Part shown: positions 22,481-33,267 of the stretch, piece after piece
Layout: every line of letters begins with the position of its first letter
Position numbering within the stretch: the stretch's first letter is position 1
NCBI GenBank assembly: GCA_015680685.1
Contig: MNCI01006676.1
Span: 390,191 to 454,190 of the forward strand
Origin: Gnetum montanum
Lineage: Eukaryota; Streptophyta; Gnetopsida; Gnetales; Gnetaceae
Length of the DNA stretch: 64,000 nucleotides
Direction of reading: 5' to 3'
Position numbers and translations under genes: made by a program
The notes under the pieces: model-generated
The model's input: the letters and a program-made list of their open reading frames with translations, nothing else
Told to the model about the DNA's origin: nothing
Databases searched by the model: none

Positions 22481-23657
22481 CAATGCAAGATACATCTATT
22501 ACTCTTATAAAGTGCAACATATTGGCTTAGTTAACTCAAAAGAAAATTGACAATACTGCAATATTATTAATACTTGCAAAATAAAGAAAATCCTAAAAAT
22601 CTATCTTATTACCAAAAGGATACTCTCCATAAACATTCTAAACATTTTTGTATTATTGATCTTGGTATTTTATATTATATTTCTGCATCAATCATTCTTC
22701 TACATTATCCAAGTTGTGATAAAGTGCAATACATTTTAGAAAAGGTTCGTTCTATTGTATGTGGTGGTCACCTAGATGCTTGATCTCTCGTGGCTTGTAT
22801 CATTTCATTAATTTACTAATGGCCTATGATGTCTAGGGATACACATAAGATAGTTAAGATTTGAAATACATATCAATGTCATACTTTACTTCTTTATGCA
22901 TCATCTTAAAAGCCTATAATTTCAAAAATTGTATGACCTTTCTAGGAGTAGAGCTAGATCTCATAGGTTTCATTAATCCCTCATATTGGTTGGTCATCAA
23001 TTTATTTTGATAGCTATAGAATATTTAACTAAATGGGTTGAAGAAATTCCTCTAAAACTACAACTTTAAAGTATATTTTTCATTTTTATTTTAATCACAT
23101 AATCACCTTCTTTGGCATCCCCTTCTATATTATTACTCATAATGGACCTCAATTCAAGAGTACAAAACTAGCCAAATTCTATGAGCAATACCAAATCACC
23201 TAGTCATTCTCATCTCAATATTACCTACAATATAATGGTTAAGCTAAGTCAACTAATAAAACCCTCATTTATTTTCCCAAAACTATGGTTGATAAATTCT
23301 AACATAATTAACATACCTAGTTATCACATGTCCTTTGGATCTACCATACTACTTTTTGCAATGCAAGTGGCCAAACCCCATTCATGCTTACCTATAGATT
23401 AGATGCATGTTTTTGATGGAGCTAGACATGCCTTCTCTTCATGTGGCCTTAAACAAATGGGTGTTAGATGAGAAAAATGATAAGATACACTATGTTAAGC
23501 TAGGTGCACTTGAAGAAAATTGTGAGCAAGTAGCTATTAATATCCAAAATCATTAGGAATCCATGCACCATCACCATGACAAGCACATTAGACTTAAAGA
23601 AATTAAGAAGAGTAATCCTATGCTTAGACATTTTCCAATTGCTAAGGAAACTAAGTA
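22481..23657 (+). pseudogene. TAT-I integrase, first part
   Basis: The zinc-binding region shows VCGGHLDA near 22758 and YXWPMMSRD near 22815. The core shows FFGIPFYIITHNGPQFKSTKLAKFYEQY (about 23110-23195; second catalytic Asp replaced by His) and QYNGXA near 23232. The tail ends KEIKKSNPMLRHFPIAKETK at 23599-23655, where COP-1 interrupts. It is strongly decayed. Confidence 0.72.
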
Positions 23658-23662
23658 AGGAT

Positions 23663-24849
23663 TGTTGACTTAGAAGGGGGATTGAATAAGTACCCCCAAA
23701 TCAAAAAATTCTTCTACATAAAAACACACCAAATTCTATGTGGTTTCCCAACTTGGGTACTCTACACTCAAAGGATAGCTTGCTTGCACACCTCCAAACT
23801 TTGTTTCTTCAAAAATGTGGTTTAGAGGACACCACAACCTTTACAAGATTTGAGCTCTACTAGGGAGAGGTTCATCGCTACAAAATCTCTCAACCCCACA
23901 AGGTCCCAACAAGCTCAAAATGTGGTTTGAAGGGCACCACACCCTGTACAAGTTCTAAGCTCTACTCTAGAGTGATTCAACACCATGAATCCACTCAACT
24001 CCACAAGGTTCTGACAAGCTTAGAATGTGATTTCCAGGATCCCACAACCTTTATAACTTGAGCTTTACTCCAGAGTGTTGTGGCACTACACCAACACTCA
24101 ATCTTGCAAGATCCTAATAAGTTCAAGGATTATGCCTTCCCATGAGAAGCACATCAACCCCATAGGGTAGCAAAAGAGAAACAAGATTTACAAAGAAATA
24201 ATGTAACTAATTTTGTTGATCCTTGTACTTTGAGGTACAACACACTTGGATCACTTACAACAATACAAAAGATAGTACAATGAGGTAAACGAATAATAGA
24301 ATCATGTATACAATGATTACTTAATGTTAACACTTAATAATTCATAATTCTAATACATTTCCCAATATAATGAAGTCTTCTTATAGACTATATGTTTTCA
24401 AAATCATCTTGAAATTCATGCAATGACTATCTAACGATCACTAGAGACATCTTTTCACATCAGACTTTCATTCAGGAGAGACATATTCTTCACAAGGGAG
24501 ACATCTGCTATTTCTACGAGACATCTTCTCTAGGTCTTCTTCAATTCTAGCAAGATGTCTACTATTTTTCGAAGACATCTACTCTTTAGGGGAGATGTCT
24601 CTTCTATAAGCCCCAAAAATAAAATTACTCATTTTAATGTCAGGAGCCTCTAGATGCCTCCAACCAAGTCCTCATAGACCATTTTTCTTCAATTCTTCAT
24701 GTTTGTCCATGCTCCTTGGAGTTCTTGTGATCCTAACTTTGCTTGTGAGTCCTTGAGTCCTTTTCTCTTAATCGTGTAAACAAAAAAATCACATAAACAT
24801 TCTTTGATCTTCTATTTCCTTAAGGTTTTGACATATCAAAAGGTCAACA
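23663..24849 (-). repeat. COP-1 3' LTR
   Basis: Bounds TGTTGACTTAG and GGTCAACA. It holds three tandem 105-bp units starting at 23816, 23921 and 24026, and a cluster of AGACATCT/AGATGTCT words at 24440-24610. Confidence 0.82.
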
Positions 24850-24866
24850 ATCTCCCCCTTTTTGGT
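24850..24866 (-). promoter_or_regulatory. COP-1 polypurine tract
   Basis: In element sense it reads CCAAAAAGGGGGAGAT next to the 3' LTR, a classic SIRE-like copia tract. Confidence 0.8.
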
Positions 24867-26940
24867 GATGTTCAAAACTTAAGAAAATGGGTTAGTAGAC
24901 ATGCAGATATCCAGATATCCATAACTATTCTTCCCCCCTTTTTGAACAACATCAAAAAGCATAAAGAAACATCATATAGTATGCATGAACAATATCACAA
25001 AAATAACTCTCCCCCTTGTTAGAAATAGAAAGGATAGTACACACAAATGAAGACATATAAATTCCAATATTGCTCATGATATTAGTTTAAATATATCCAC
25101 CAAATCCCAATGGTGCTCAATAATAACCATACCATAGTTACAAATGAGATCCATAGTAGCATAATCTTCATCCAAATATATTTCCAAGTACATACATACT
25201 CATCGTATAAAAGATATATTATTTTTTAGATAAAGCAATCTCTAAGATATCTATATTGATCACAAGTATCTTTGGGAAGTTTAAGGTATATTATCCAATC
25301 ATTTTCAAAAACTTTCCTAAAAGGCCTTCATAATAGAAATACGAGTACTTCTTTCTTTAGTTTAGCCCATATTAATAAGAGAGGGCTTAATTACTCAAGG
25401 GAAGATATATTCATAGCATGTTGTATTATCATAGAGATACAAACATTTAGTGAAGGAAGAAAAATTAGGTAAAGAGTACAAATTCCGAAGTATCAAATTC
25501 ATAGGCTACTAATAGAAATTTACATTTCATTAAGAGCTATCCTTTATTGTTCTAAAACAAGCCTTTCAATTAATGTCCAAGAGAATTTAAAACTAGATGC
25601 CAAAGACCAAAGATTAAGCATTTAGGATCAAGTAACTTATCTATTTGAATTAATTATTCCACTAAAACCTATATCTCATGATTCCATAATCATCCAATAT
25701 TCTATTACTTTCAAAACATCAATAAAAGGATAAGGAATAGCAATTTCATGGCAAGTGAGTAAAAATATGCAAATTCAACTTTTAAGACAAAGCAACACAT
25801 CAAACACAACCAATCATATTTTTACCCAAAAACAAAATTCATAAACTAATATATGATAATCAAATTAATAGAATATATATATATATATATGTATGTATGT
25901 ATGTATACCTCATTTCTTATCAAAAAATATCATGAACACCAAACCATCATTGAATACTTTACCATCCTCTTAAATGAATAATCCTATTGTTGCTCATTTT
26001 GAGTAGTGGATGTTGAAGTGGGACTATCTTTTGGTCAAAGTATCAAAAGACTCCCCCTAAATTGGTGGCCTATAGGATGAAAATTGTTGAAGAGGTACAT
26101 GATTCCCCTACACACATGCTTGAGTTTCTTCCTTTTTTCATAATGCATCTATTGTAGAGAGATTTGTATTCTCCCTTGAGCCTTTTAAGATCTTCATGCT
26201 ACACAGAAATTATAAGATCGAGTATGGAGACTAAGGTCTTCCATTAGTGAATCCTTTTGAAATGTTTGTTTTCTAATAATATACATGAGTTACATTAAAG
26301 GTACTAATTCAAGTGCTTCAATTATCACAAATTTTCTAAAAGCAATTGGACTTTATAATTTCAAAGGGAAGCAATAGTGTCATATCATATGGAATACAAT
26401 ACATATATTTTTAACTAGCAATGAAGGTTCAAAAAAAAGGCTTTTGATCCAAGAATTACATTCAATGGTTTAAAACTATTTGAAATTAGTACTTTCTAGT
26501 TAAGAAACTAAAAGAAGATTTATCAATAAAAACTGTAAAAGTAGAATAAGCTTCCATAAACTAATCTAGTCTAATCTTATCAAGTCAAGGTATAAATCTT
26601 ATAACTATTCTTATCATTACTTACCTTACTTGCTAACTAGAATGAAGATGCCTAGTAAGCTAGAGAATGAGATCCCTCATTTGGGGTTTCTCTTCTCACA
26701 CAAACTTCATTGATATCCAAGGCTTGGCTTCCTTTTTTGAATTTGTTGACGAGAACCTTTTTATTTCATGATCCCTCTTCTTGACTCTCCACACTTTCTT
26801 GACTTCTTTGTGATCTATCCTCCAATCCTTTTGCCCTACATAAATTCCTTTCTTAGTGCATTTTGATAAGACAAAGGAGTCTTATCATATGACTAGGTAC
26901 ACATATGATAAAACTTTAAATTTCACTCCCATTGTTTGTG
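24867..26940 (-). other. COP-1 interior without recognisable genes
   Basis: AT-rich. A second purine tract in element sense (GGGGGAGAG) is at about 25008-25018. No pol motif was found on either strand. An (AT)n-(GTAT)n microsatellite is at 25876-25909. Confidence 0.5.
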
Positions 26941-27780
26941 CCCAAACTTATTACAATAATAACATCTAACCCTCCTAGTGTAGTAAGAGTGATTAGAATA
27001 ATTAAACCTTTGAGGAGTCTTTTGATAGATATGAGATTTCATTTTTTAGATTAAAAATTATTGTATTTAATAAGGAAATTTCTTGAGCCTTTGTTTTAAC
27101 TTGCTTGTTCAACTTTGTACAAATATTTTGAAAAGATAAAATTTCATTACATAATAAATCAAACCTCTCATCTTCATTAATTTCATTATCTGATGTGTCA
27201 ATGTCATCATCGATGAGAGCCATACAGACAAGGTGTGAATTCTTTGCACTATCCTCCACCTCATCATCCCAAGTTGAGTAAAAGTTGGTCTTTCTCATCT
27301 CCTCATCATTTCTGTCCTTTTGTTGTAACTTGCCATTACTAGGACATTCAAAGACCACATGGCCTCTTACACCACATACTAAGCATTCTATTGAATAGGA
27401 ATCAAAATTAGAACTTGAGAAATTTTTACCTCTTTCCATACTTTTGAATTGATTGGGTTTTTGTTAATTGAAGCTATTACTCATCTACTTAATCACAATG
27501 GTTAGTTTTTGAAGCTTAGCCTTAAGGTCTGAGTTCTCTTTCTTGATATAAAAACATTCATCATTAAGAATCTTAATTTTTATTTCCTTAGCATGTAAAT
27601 CATCTTTTATCTCAGTGCACAAATTTTGGAAAGAAAGAACTTCATGGAAAAATATCCCATATCTTTCTTTAAAGGAAATACCATTTAGATTATTATGAGT
27701 TTTATCAACTTTACAAGCCTATTTTCCTTTATTTTGGAATGTAAGGAAGGGAATGAGAAACTTACCTTTATAGTAGATGT
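26941..27780 (-). pseudogene. COP-1 gag end with CCHC knuckle
   Basis: The minus strand gives C-L-V-C-G-V-R-G-H-V-V-F-E-C (CX2CX4HX4C zinc knuckle; about 27335-27380). An acidic stretch (DDDIDTSDNEINEDE) and a coiled coil (LCNEILSFQNICTKLNKQVK) follow, as in copia gag. Upstream in the same frame, at 27470-27700, a related coil appears before the knuckle (HEVLSFQNLCTEIKDDLHAK). The order coil-knuckle-coil therefore suggests an internal duplication. Gag would package element RNA. Confidence 0.75.
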
Positions 27781-27898
27781 GATATAGGAATTGAGCATAC
27801 CAATTGATGAAGCACATTAGTCTCTTTATCCAAATGTGTCTGATGTTGATTACCCCTTCCATGTTAACTCTTGAAGATTGATGTAGAGTGCAAGAGTA

Positions 27899-27914
27899 CT
27901 AGGCTTCAATACCA
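27899..27914 (-). promoter_or_regulatory. COP-1 primer binding site (tRNA-iMet type, decayed)
   Basis: In element sense it reads TGGTATTGAAGCCTAG. The standard copia site is TGGTATCAGAGC, so the match is partial but correctly placed. Confidence 0.68.
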
Positions 27915-27923
27915 TTTGAGGAT

Positions 27924-29082
27924 CATTGAACTTAGAAGGGAAATATGAATAAGTTCCTCAAATCAAAAAATTCTTCTACACAAAAGCACACCAAATTTTA
28001 CGTGGTTCCCCATCTTAGGCACTCCACACTAGGAGGGTAGATCTCTTACACACCTTTGAACATTGTTTCTTCAAAAATGTGATTTAAATGACACCATAAC
28101 CTTTACAAGATTTGAGCTTTGGTGTAGAGAGTTTTGTCACTACAAAATCTCTCAATCCCACAAGGTTCCAACAACCTCAAAATGTGGTTTGAAGGGCACC
28201 ACACCCTATACAAGCTCTAAGCTCCACTCCAAAGTGTTGTGGTGCTAAACCAACACTTAATGTCGTAGGACATGGACAAGCTCAAGGACTATGCCTTCTC
28301 GCAACAAGCACATCAACCTCATAAGGTAGTAAAAGATAAATAAAGTTTACAAGGAAAGAATGCAACTAATTTTGCTAATCCTTGTACTTTGAGGTACATC
28401 ACACTTTGACCACTTATAATAGTACAAAAGATAGTCCAATGAGGTACAAGAACAATAGAATGATGTATACAATGATTGCTTAATATTGACACATGATAGT
28501 TTTCAATGCTTACACATTTCCTAATAGACTGAAGTCTTCTTATAGCATATATGTTTCTAGAGTCACCTTAGAATTCATGCAACGCGTATTTAACAGTCAC
28601 TAGAAACATCTTCTTCAAAACACAGACGTCTTTCTACATTAGAATTTCATTTAGGAGAGACATCTTCTTCACAAGGGAGACATCTCTAAGTAGACATCTT
28701 CTTCATAGGGGATATGTCTACTATTTCTAAGAGATGCCTTCTCTGGGTCTTCTTCAATTCTAGCAAGATGTCTACTATTTTTGGAAGATGTCTACTCTTC
28801 AGGGGAGATGTCTCTTCTACAAAGGAGATGTCTCTTCTATAGATCCCAAAAATAAAAATGCTCATTTTAATGCTAGGAGCCTCTAAATGTCTCCAACCAA
28901 GTTCCCATAGACCATTTTGCTTAAATTTTTTGTATTCGTCCACGCTTCCTTGAATTCTTATAATCTCGACTTTGCTTGTGAGTTCTTGAGTCCTTTGCCC
29001 TTGCTCTTGTAAACATAACAACGACAAAAACATCCTTTGATCTTCATTCTCCTTAAGGTCTTGACATACCAAAAGGTCAACA
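27924..29082 (-). repeat. COP-1 5' LTR
   Basis: It is similar to the left LTR over its length but has only two 105-bp units (28078, 28183). The second unit starts like left-LTR unit 2 and ends like unit 3. The AGACATCT word cluster is at 28600-28840. The start is placed to within a few bases. Confidence 0.78.
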
Positions 29083-29220
29083 CTAAATTCTTTCTAAATA
29101 GGCAAGGTTTCTTTTTTATCATCAAGAGCCTCAGCAACAAAGTATAATACTTAGTAGATTTAGATGGCAATTAGTACCCCAGACACTGTGAACAATGCAT
29201 ATCTTAAAAGATACTATATT
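29083..29220 (+). pseudogene. TAT-I integrase C-terminal end
   Basis: After COP-1 the + strand gives SIILSRFRWQLVPQTL and MHILKDTIFE. This fits the end of Tat-type integrases (A-x-x-L-S-x-x-x-G ... N-x-D-x-L-K-x-Y). Short and decayed. Confidence 0.55.
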
Positions 29221-30022
29221 TGAAAAAAAATAGAAAAACATAAAACATTAAGTTTAATCTAATGCTATCTCTTACTTTACTTATTTTTATTTCTTTGTTT
29301 TACTCCTCTTCTCTCTCTCTCCCTCTCTCTCTCTCTNTTACTTCCCCTACTCACTTCTTATGTCATTCTCCTAATTTTTTTTGTAGCATACTATGGTAAG
29401 GATATTTATCAGTGGTGTACCTCATGGTATGAGAAATAAGTGTTTTGTCATTTTAACTCCATGTGAGGGTGTTTTCAGTTTGAGTGGAATAGGGAGGAAA
29501 TCAAATATATTAAGCATAAGAAAATCATTAGAGTATGGGATTTTGCCATGCCCTTCCTTATGTGGCATAAAATCTCACATTGGTGTATAGGTGACGTTTT
29601 TCATTTTTCTCTTGATTTTTACTATTCTTTTAATTTGACAACTCTATTTTTCCTCTCTCCTCTCTTATTTCCTCTCTATTCTATCTTCCTCTCTCCTCTA
29701 TATTTCCTCTTTGTATATGCAATGAGGATTAAGTGACTTGGTTAATTCCAGTGAGTGTGTGTTGAGAATATAAGTATGATAGGGTGTGAACATCATAAAT
29801 GACATTCTTTCAGCCATCTTGTGTATAGGATCTAGCTATGCCCCTTGAGTATGGCATAGCAGTATCCTCATGATTGATGTATTGGTGATATTCTAATTTT
29901 ATCGCCTTCTCTTAGTTCTTTCTTCTCACATTTCTTATTGTAGGTATATCAAATCATCCATCTATTCTCTTCTTGATGAATCCTCCTTTGACACCTCAAC
30001 AACATTCATCAAGAGGGGTTAA
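29221..30022 (+). other. TAT-I 3' untranslated stretch and purine tract
   Basis: No coding region is supported. It contains a CT microsatellite with an N (29311-29337), T/C-rich runs and the purine tract AAGAGGGG at 30011-30018 just before the LTR. Confidence 0.6.
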
Positions 30023-32460
30023 TGTTGTATCCAATTTCTTGGTTCAATAGGAATCAAAACTAAGTGTGGCCTCAATATTTTTCCATGTGGGTTTGAACAT
30101 CAAAATTTTCAAATACATTATCATGAGGCATAATATCAAATTCTAGAGATCCCTAGAGGTTATTTGGATTCATAATCTAGCTTATGGACTTCATGTTTGA
30201 TTACTTTGAAAAAATTCCAAAATCAAAATTTTTCTAAGTATTGAAAGTGATGAAGATTTAAAATTAGTCTCCATTCAACATCACAAGGTAAAATGCTTCA
30301 AAAATAGCTTTATAGGACTTATTTATGAACTTTGGAAACCTCCAAGGATCATTCAAGATCATATCCCAACTTTTTGGCTTTAATTTTAGCAACTTGAAAA
30401 ATTTCAAGAAAATGTTAAAAAATTTTCTAAGTGTTGTTGACACTAACACTAGCATTAGTACTAAGAACACCATCATTGACAATTTCAAACCTTCTTAGAA
30501 TTACATCTCAACATGCACAATAAACCTAGGAGTAACATGATTCATTAATAATAGTTTTGACACTTCAAGCTTCTAAAATTAACACTTTTTCATAGGTTTT
30601 TCTGAGACTTGGAATACCAATAAGGTTAAAAATTATCTCAAAAACTCTAATTCATCACATGCATCCATTTTTTAGTGTTCCAAAATTGTATGGGCCACTC
30701 AACACTCAAAATTCATTATTCTAGCTTATTCCAAGGTCAATTTTGGCATTTTAGAAGCTAGAATTTTCAACTAGAAAAATTGCTGAAATTTTTTTTAATT
30801 CCTTGGCCAATGCTAATGCTAATACCAAGATGTTGTCAAAATGTTTATTTTCTCATCAATCATTATTTCTTAGCATCCATGAGCCTTTCATTATTCTCAA
30901 CTTTATCATGGAAACCTTCGACATTAATTCAGAGGTCAAACAAGTCCTATAAGTTTAAAAATTATCACTTGGTAAAAATTATAAAATATCTGTAAGTGTT
31001 AGTGACTCTGATGCTAATGTCAGCATCAACATCAATGTTACACTTTTCAACCTTGATGAGTGACAATAAGTGCCTATGCCATCAACACAAGACATCATCC
31101 TTATGATTTTTACCACCCTTAGCATTCTCTTAAACTCATTTCAATTAATTTCGATGAAAAATCAGGTGTCTTGGAATTTTTGTTGCAAGACTTGAAAAGT
31201 GCTAAAATTTTTTCTAAGTATATAGCTACATTAACATTAACATAAGCATCAAAATTACTGGTGCTAATGATGTCTAACTACCATAACCATGCTTTACATT
31301 AGAAATCCTCTCCTAGTATCACAACTCTCTTAACATTATCACAACATCATTCAAATTTACTTTGGAGGTTAAAATAATGTCCAAAATGTGCAAAACTGAT
31401 CTTTCAAAAAAACGAGGAAAATATTTCTAGGTGATGGTGATGCTAACACTGATGTTAGTGTCTATGTTAGCATTACATTGTCGAGTTTGGGTGTCAACAA
31501 AAGCGATGGTCAAACTTGTTAATTTTGAACTTAAGACTAACTTCAAATGAATTATACTTAACTTTGAGTTCAATTTTAGCAATCCTAAGTTAAAATTGGT
31601 AACCTTTGGATTATAAATTTAAGCTCATAACATAAATTTTGGGCTAGTTTCTTGAGATTTGAAAGTACTTGTTACATTCTAGAAAATCAAGAACATAAGC
31701 GCCTACTACTATTGTAACACCCACATGCTCTATGGTCATCTTTTTCACCTTTAGCATCACTTCTGAAGATAGAATCTTTATGCTTATACAACACATTCCA
31801 AGTTAGAATTTTTTTAGCTCCAACATTAGTGATAGAATCCTTAAAAAAAATAGCCCTATTTTACACCAAAATTGATTATGGATCATATCTAAAGCTTTCT
31901 CATCCATATCCTAATCCTCTAGGGTTTTAATTACACTTTTAAACCCTGCATTTTTCTCATAAATTATTTTTATATTATTAGTTTTATTACACTTACATTT
32001 TGCATTAACACTTATAGTTTCGACCCTCTATAGAAGGTGAACACTTTGTTCCCCATTTATAAAGTAGTTCACTATTGGGGGAGGGATATAACACCCTTCC
32101 TACCATATCAAAGCCTTAATATTTTAATATTTTTATGTTCTTTTACTTATATTTTATACTTAGTTTTGATTCTATTACTCGTAGTCTATTCTATACTTCG
32201 TTTATTTTTTGTCAATTTATACTTAGTCATTTTTCTGGCAATTTACACTTGGCTATTTTGAATATTCAAACCTTATTTTTTCATCATCCTCCTTATTATT
32301 CCTATTTAATGTTTGGTAGCCTAAGTTTGTATTTGATTGGAGGTTTCATGCTTCTTTATTTTATAATTGTTGATATATTAAGGAGTATTTCAATCCAAAG
32401 ACCATTTACAACCATGCACTAAGTATTTAAACACTTAGTTTGTGGAGGTTTCCTTGTGGG
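30023..32460 (+). repeat. TAT-I 3' LTR (LTR A), right end lost
   Basis: It starts TGTTGTATCC and aligns along its length with LTR B at 33268 and, reversed, with 49541-51845. It is built of about six to seven degenerate 190-220-bp subunits, seen from the repeated TTTTCTAAGTGTTG boxes near 30234, 30423, 30988, 31208 and 31422. Shared landmarks are CCTCTATAGAAGGTGAAC (32020) and CATGCACTAAGTATTT (32415). Similarity to LTR B stops near 32456 and an Athila-type LTR tail follows. Confidence 0.75.
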
Positions 32461-32473
32461 AGTGTGGAGACTA

Positions 32474-32605
32474 TGTTTTCCACAATTGAACTATGATCAA
32501 ATGCTTAGTTATCTAGATACCACACTACTCTAATCCATGGAATACAATTAGGTCACACATGAATGCTTATGATTAATATGGTTGGGCATAAAAGACTGCT
32601 CATCA
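32474..32605 (+). repeat. 5'-truncated Athila-type LTR tail
   Basis: It matches the last about 130 bases of the ATH-2-type LTR in sense direction (TTATCTAGATACCACA, AATATGGTTGGGCATA, ending CTGCTCATCA). It is joined directly to the broken end of LTR A. Confidence 0.68.
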
Positions 32606-33267
32606 ACCCTTATGGGTTTTTACTTCTTACTAAAGGCTTTCTTGTAAAGAAAAGAATAAAACTCTTTCAAAAAAAAAGAATGCATTAATTATAAATAATG
32701 TACAAATAGTAAAAGAAGCTGAAAACTTTTCATCCTTTAGACTTCAAAAAAAAAATTAATACTATAGAAAATAAATTAATTGTTTTGTTTTCACTAGAAG
32801 ATTTTTTTCTTGAAACTATAGCTAAAAAGTAACATATTTAAGATCTAATATTTAACTTCTAAATAAAGGTCATAATTAGGCTCTTACTATTGGAAAATAA
32901 CTATATGTTGAAGCTTCTAAATAGAGTAGAGAACAAGTGGTCAAAGATACTTCCAAATGTAAAGAAAGAAAGTAGGTAAAGTAAGTTGATCATAAAAAAT
33001 GATATCTACACTTAATTGAAAGGTTCCACAAATTCTAGATGTACATTACCAAGCATTTTGTGAAATTAAAAACTTTAAAAATATGAGAAAATGAGTCTTC
33101 ACCTCTACAAAGAAGACATTTAGGAAAAATAATATAACATAAAAAAATATGAATTTTTGGAAAGGTATGAACTCTTCAAATATCTTTCATTTTCCTAATT
33201 CAAAATTATAGTGATAATTATATTTTACAAGCATTATTAAATTTGTTATATATAAAATCATTATTTA
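32606..33267. other. Spacer between the two Tat elements, possible LINE scrap
   Basis: AT-rich. On the minus strand, about 33020-33140, a short frame reads FPKCLLCRGEDSFSHIF. This resembles the zinc-finger tail of plant LINE reverse transcriptases (CPLCxxxxEDxxHLFxxC). Nothing else is recognised. Confidence 0.35.

Larger units (their letters stand above)
23663..29082 (-). mobile_element. COP-1: Ty1/copia element with gag remnant, no recognisable pol
   Basis: LTRs at 23663-24849 (3') and about 27924-29082 (5') are inverted in the + reading and end TGTTGACTTAG...GGTCAACA. A purine tract (AAAAAGGGGGAGAT in sense) lies inside the left LTR and a degenerate tRNA-iMet primer site inside the right one, both typical of SIRE-like copia elements. 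Only a gag end is recognisable. The flanks (AGGAT left, CTAAA right) give no clean target duplication, but TAT-I integrase resumes to the right. Confidence 0.8.
21334..32460 (+). mobile_element. TAT-I: Tat/Ogre-type Ty3/gypsy element, 3' part
   Basis: Own sequence is 21334-23657 and 29083-32460, with COP-1 between. It shows the RT/RNase H junction, a second archaeal-type RNase H (mark of the Tat lineage), integrase, an untranslated stretch, a purine tract and a 3' LTR at least 2.4 kb long. The 5' part lies beyond ATH-H, outside the window. It is the base layer of the left half of the nest. Confidence 0.78.

Noticed and set aside
25876-25909. AT/GTAT microsatellite
   Set aside because: Ordinary simple repeat inside COP-1.
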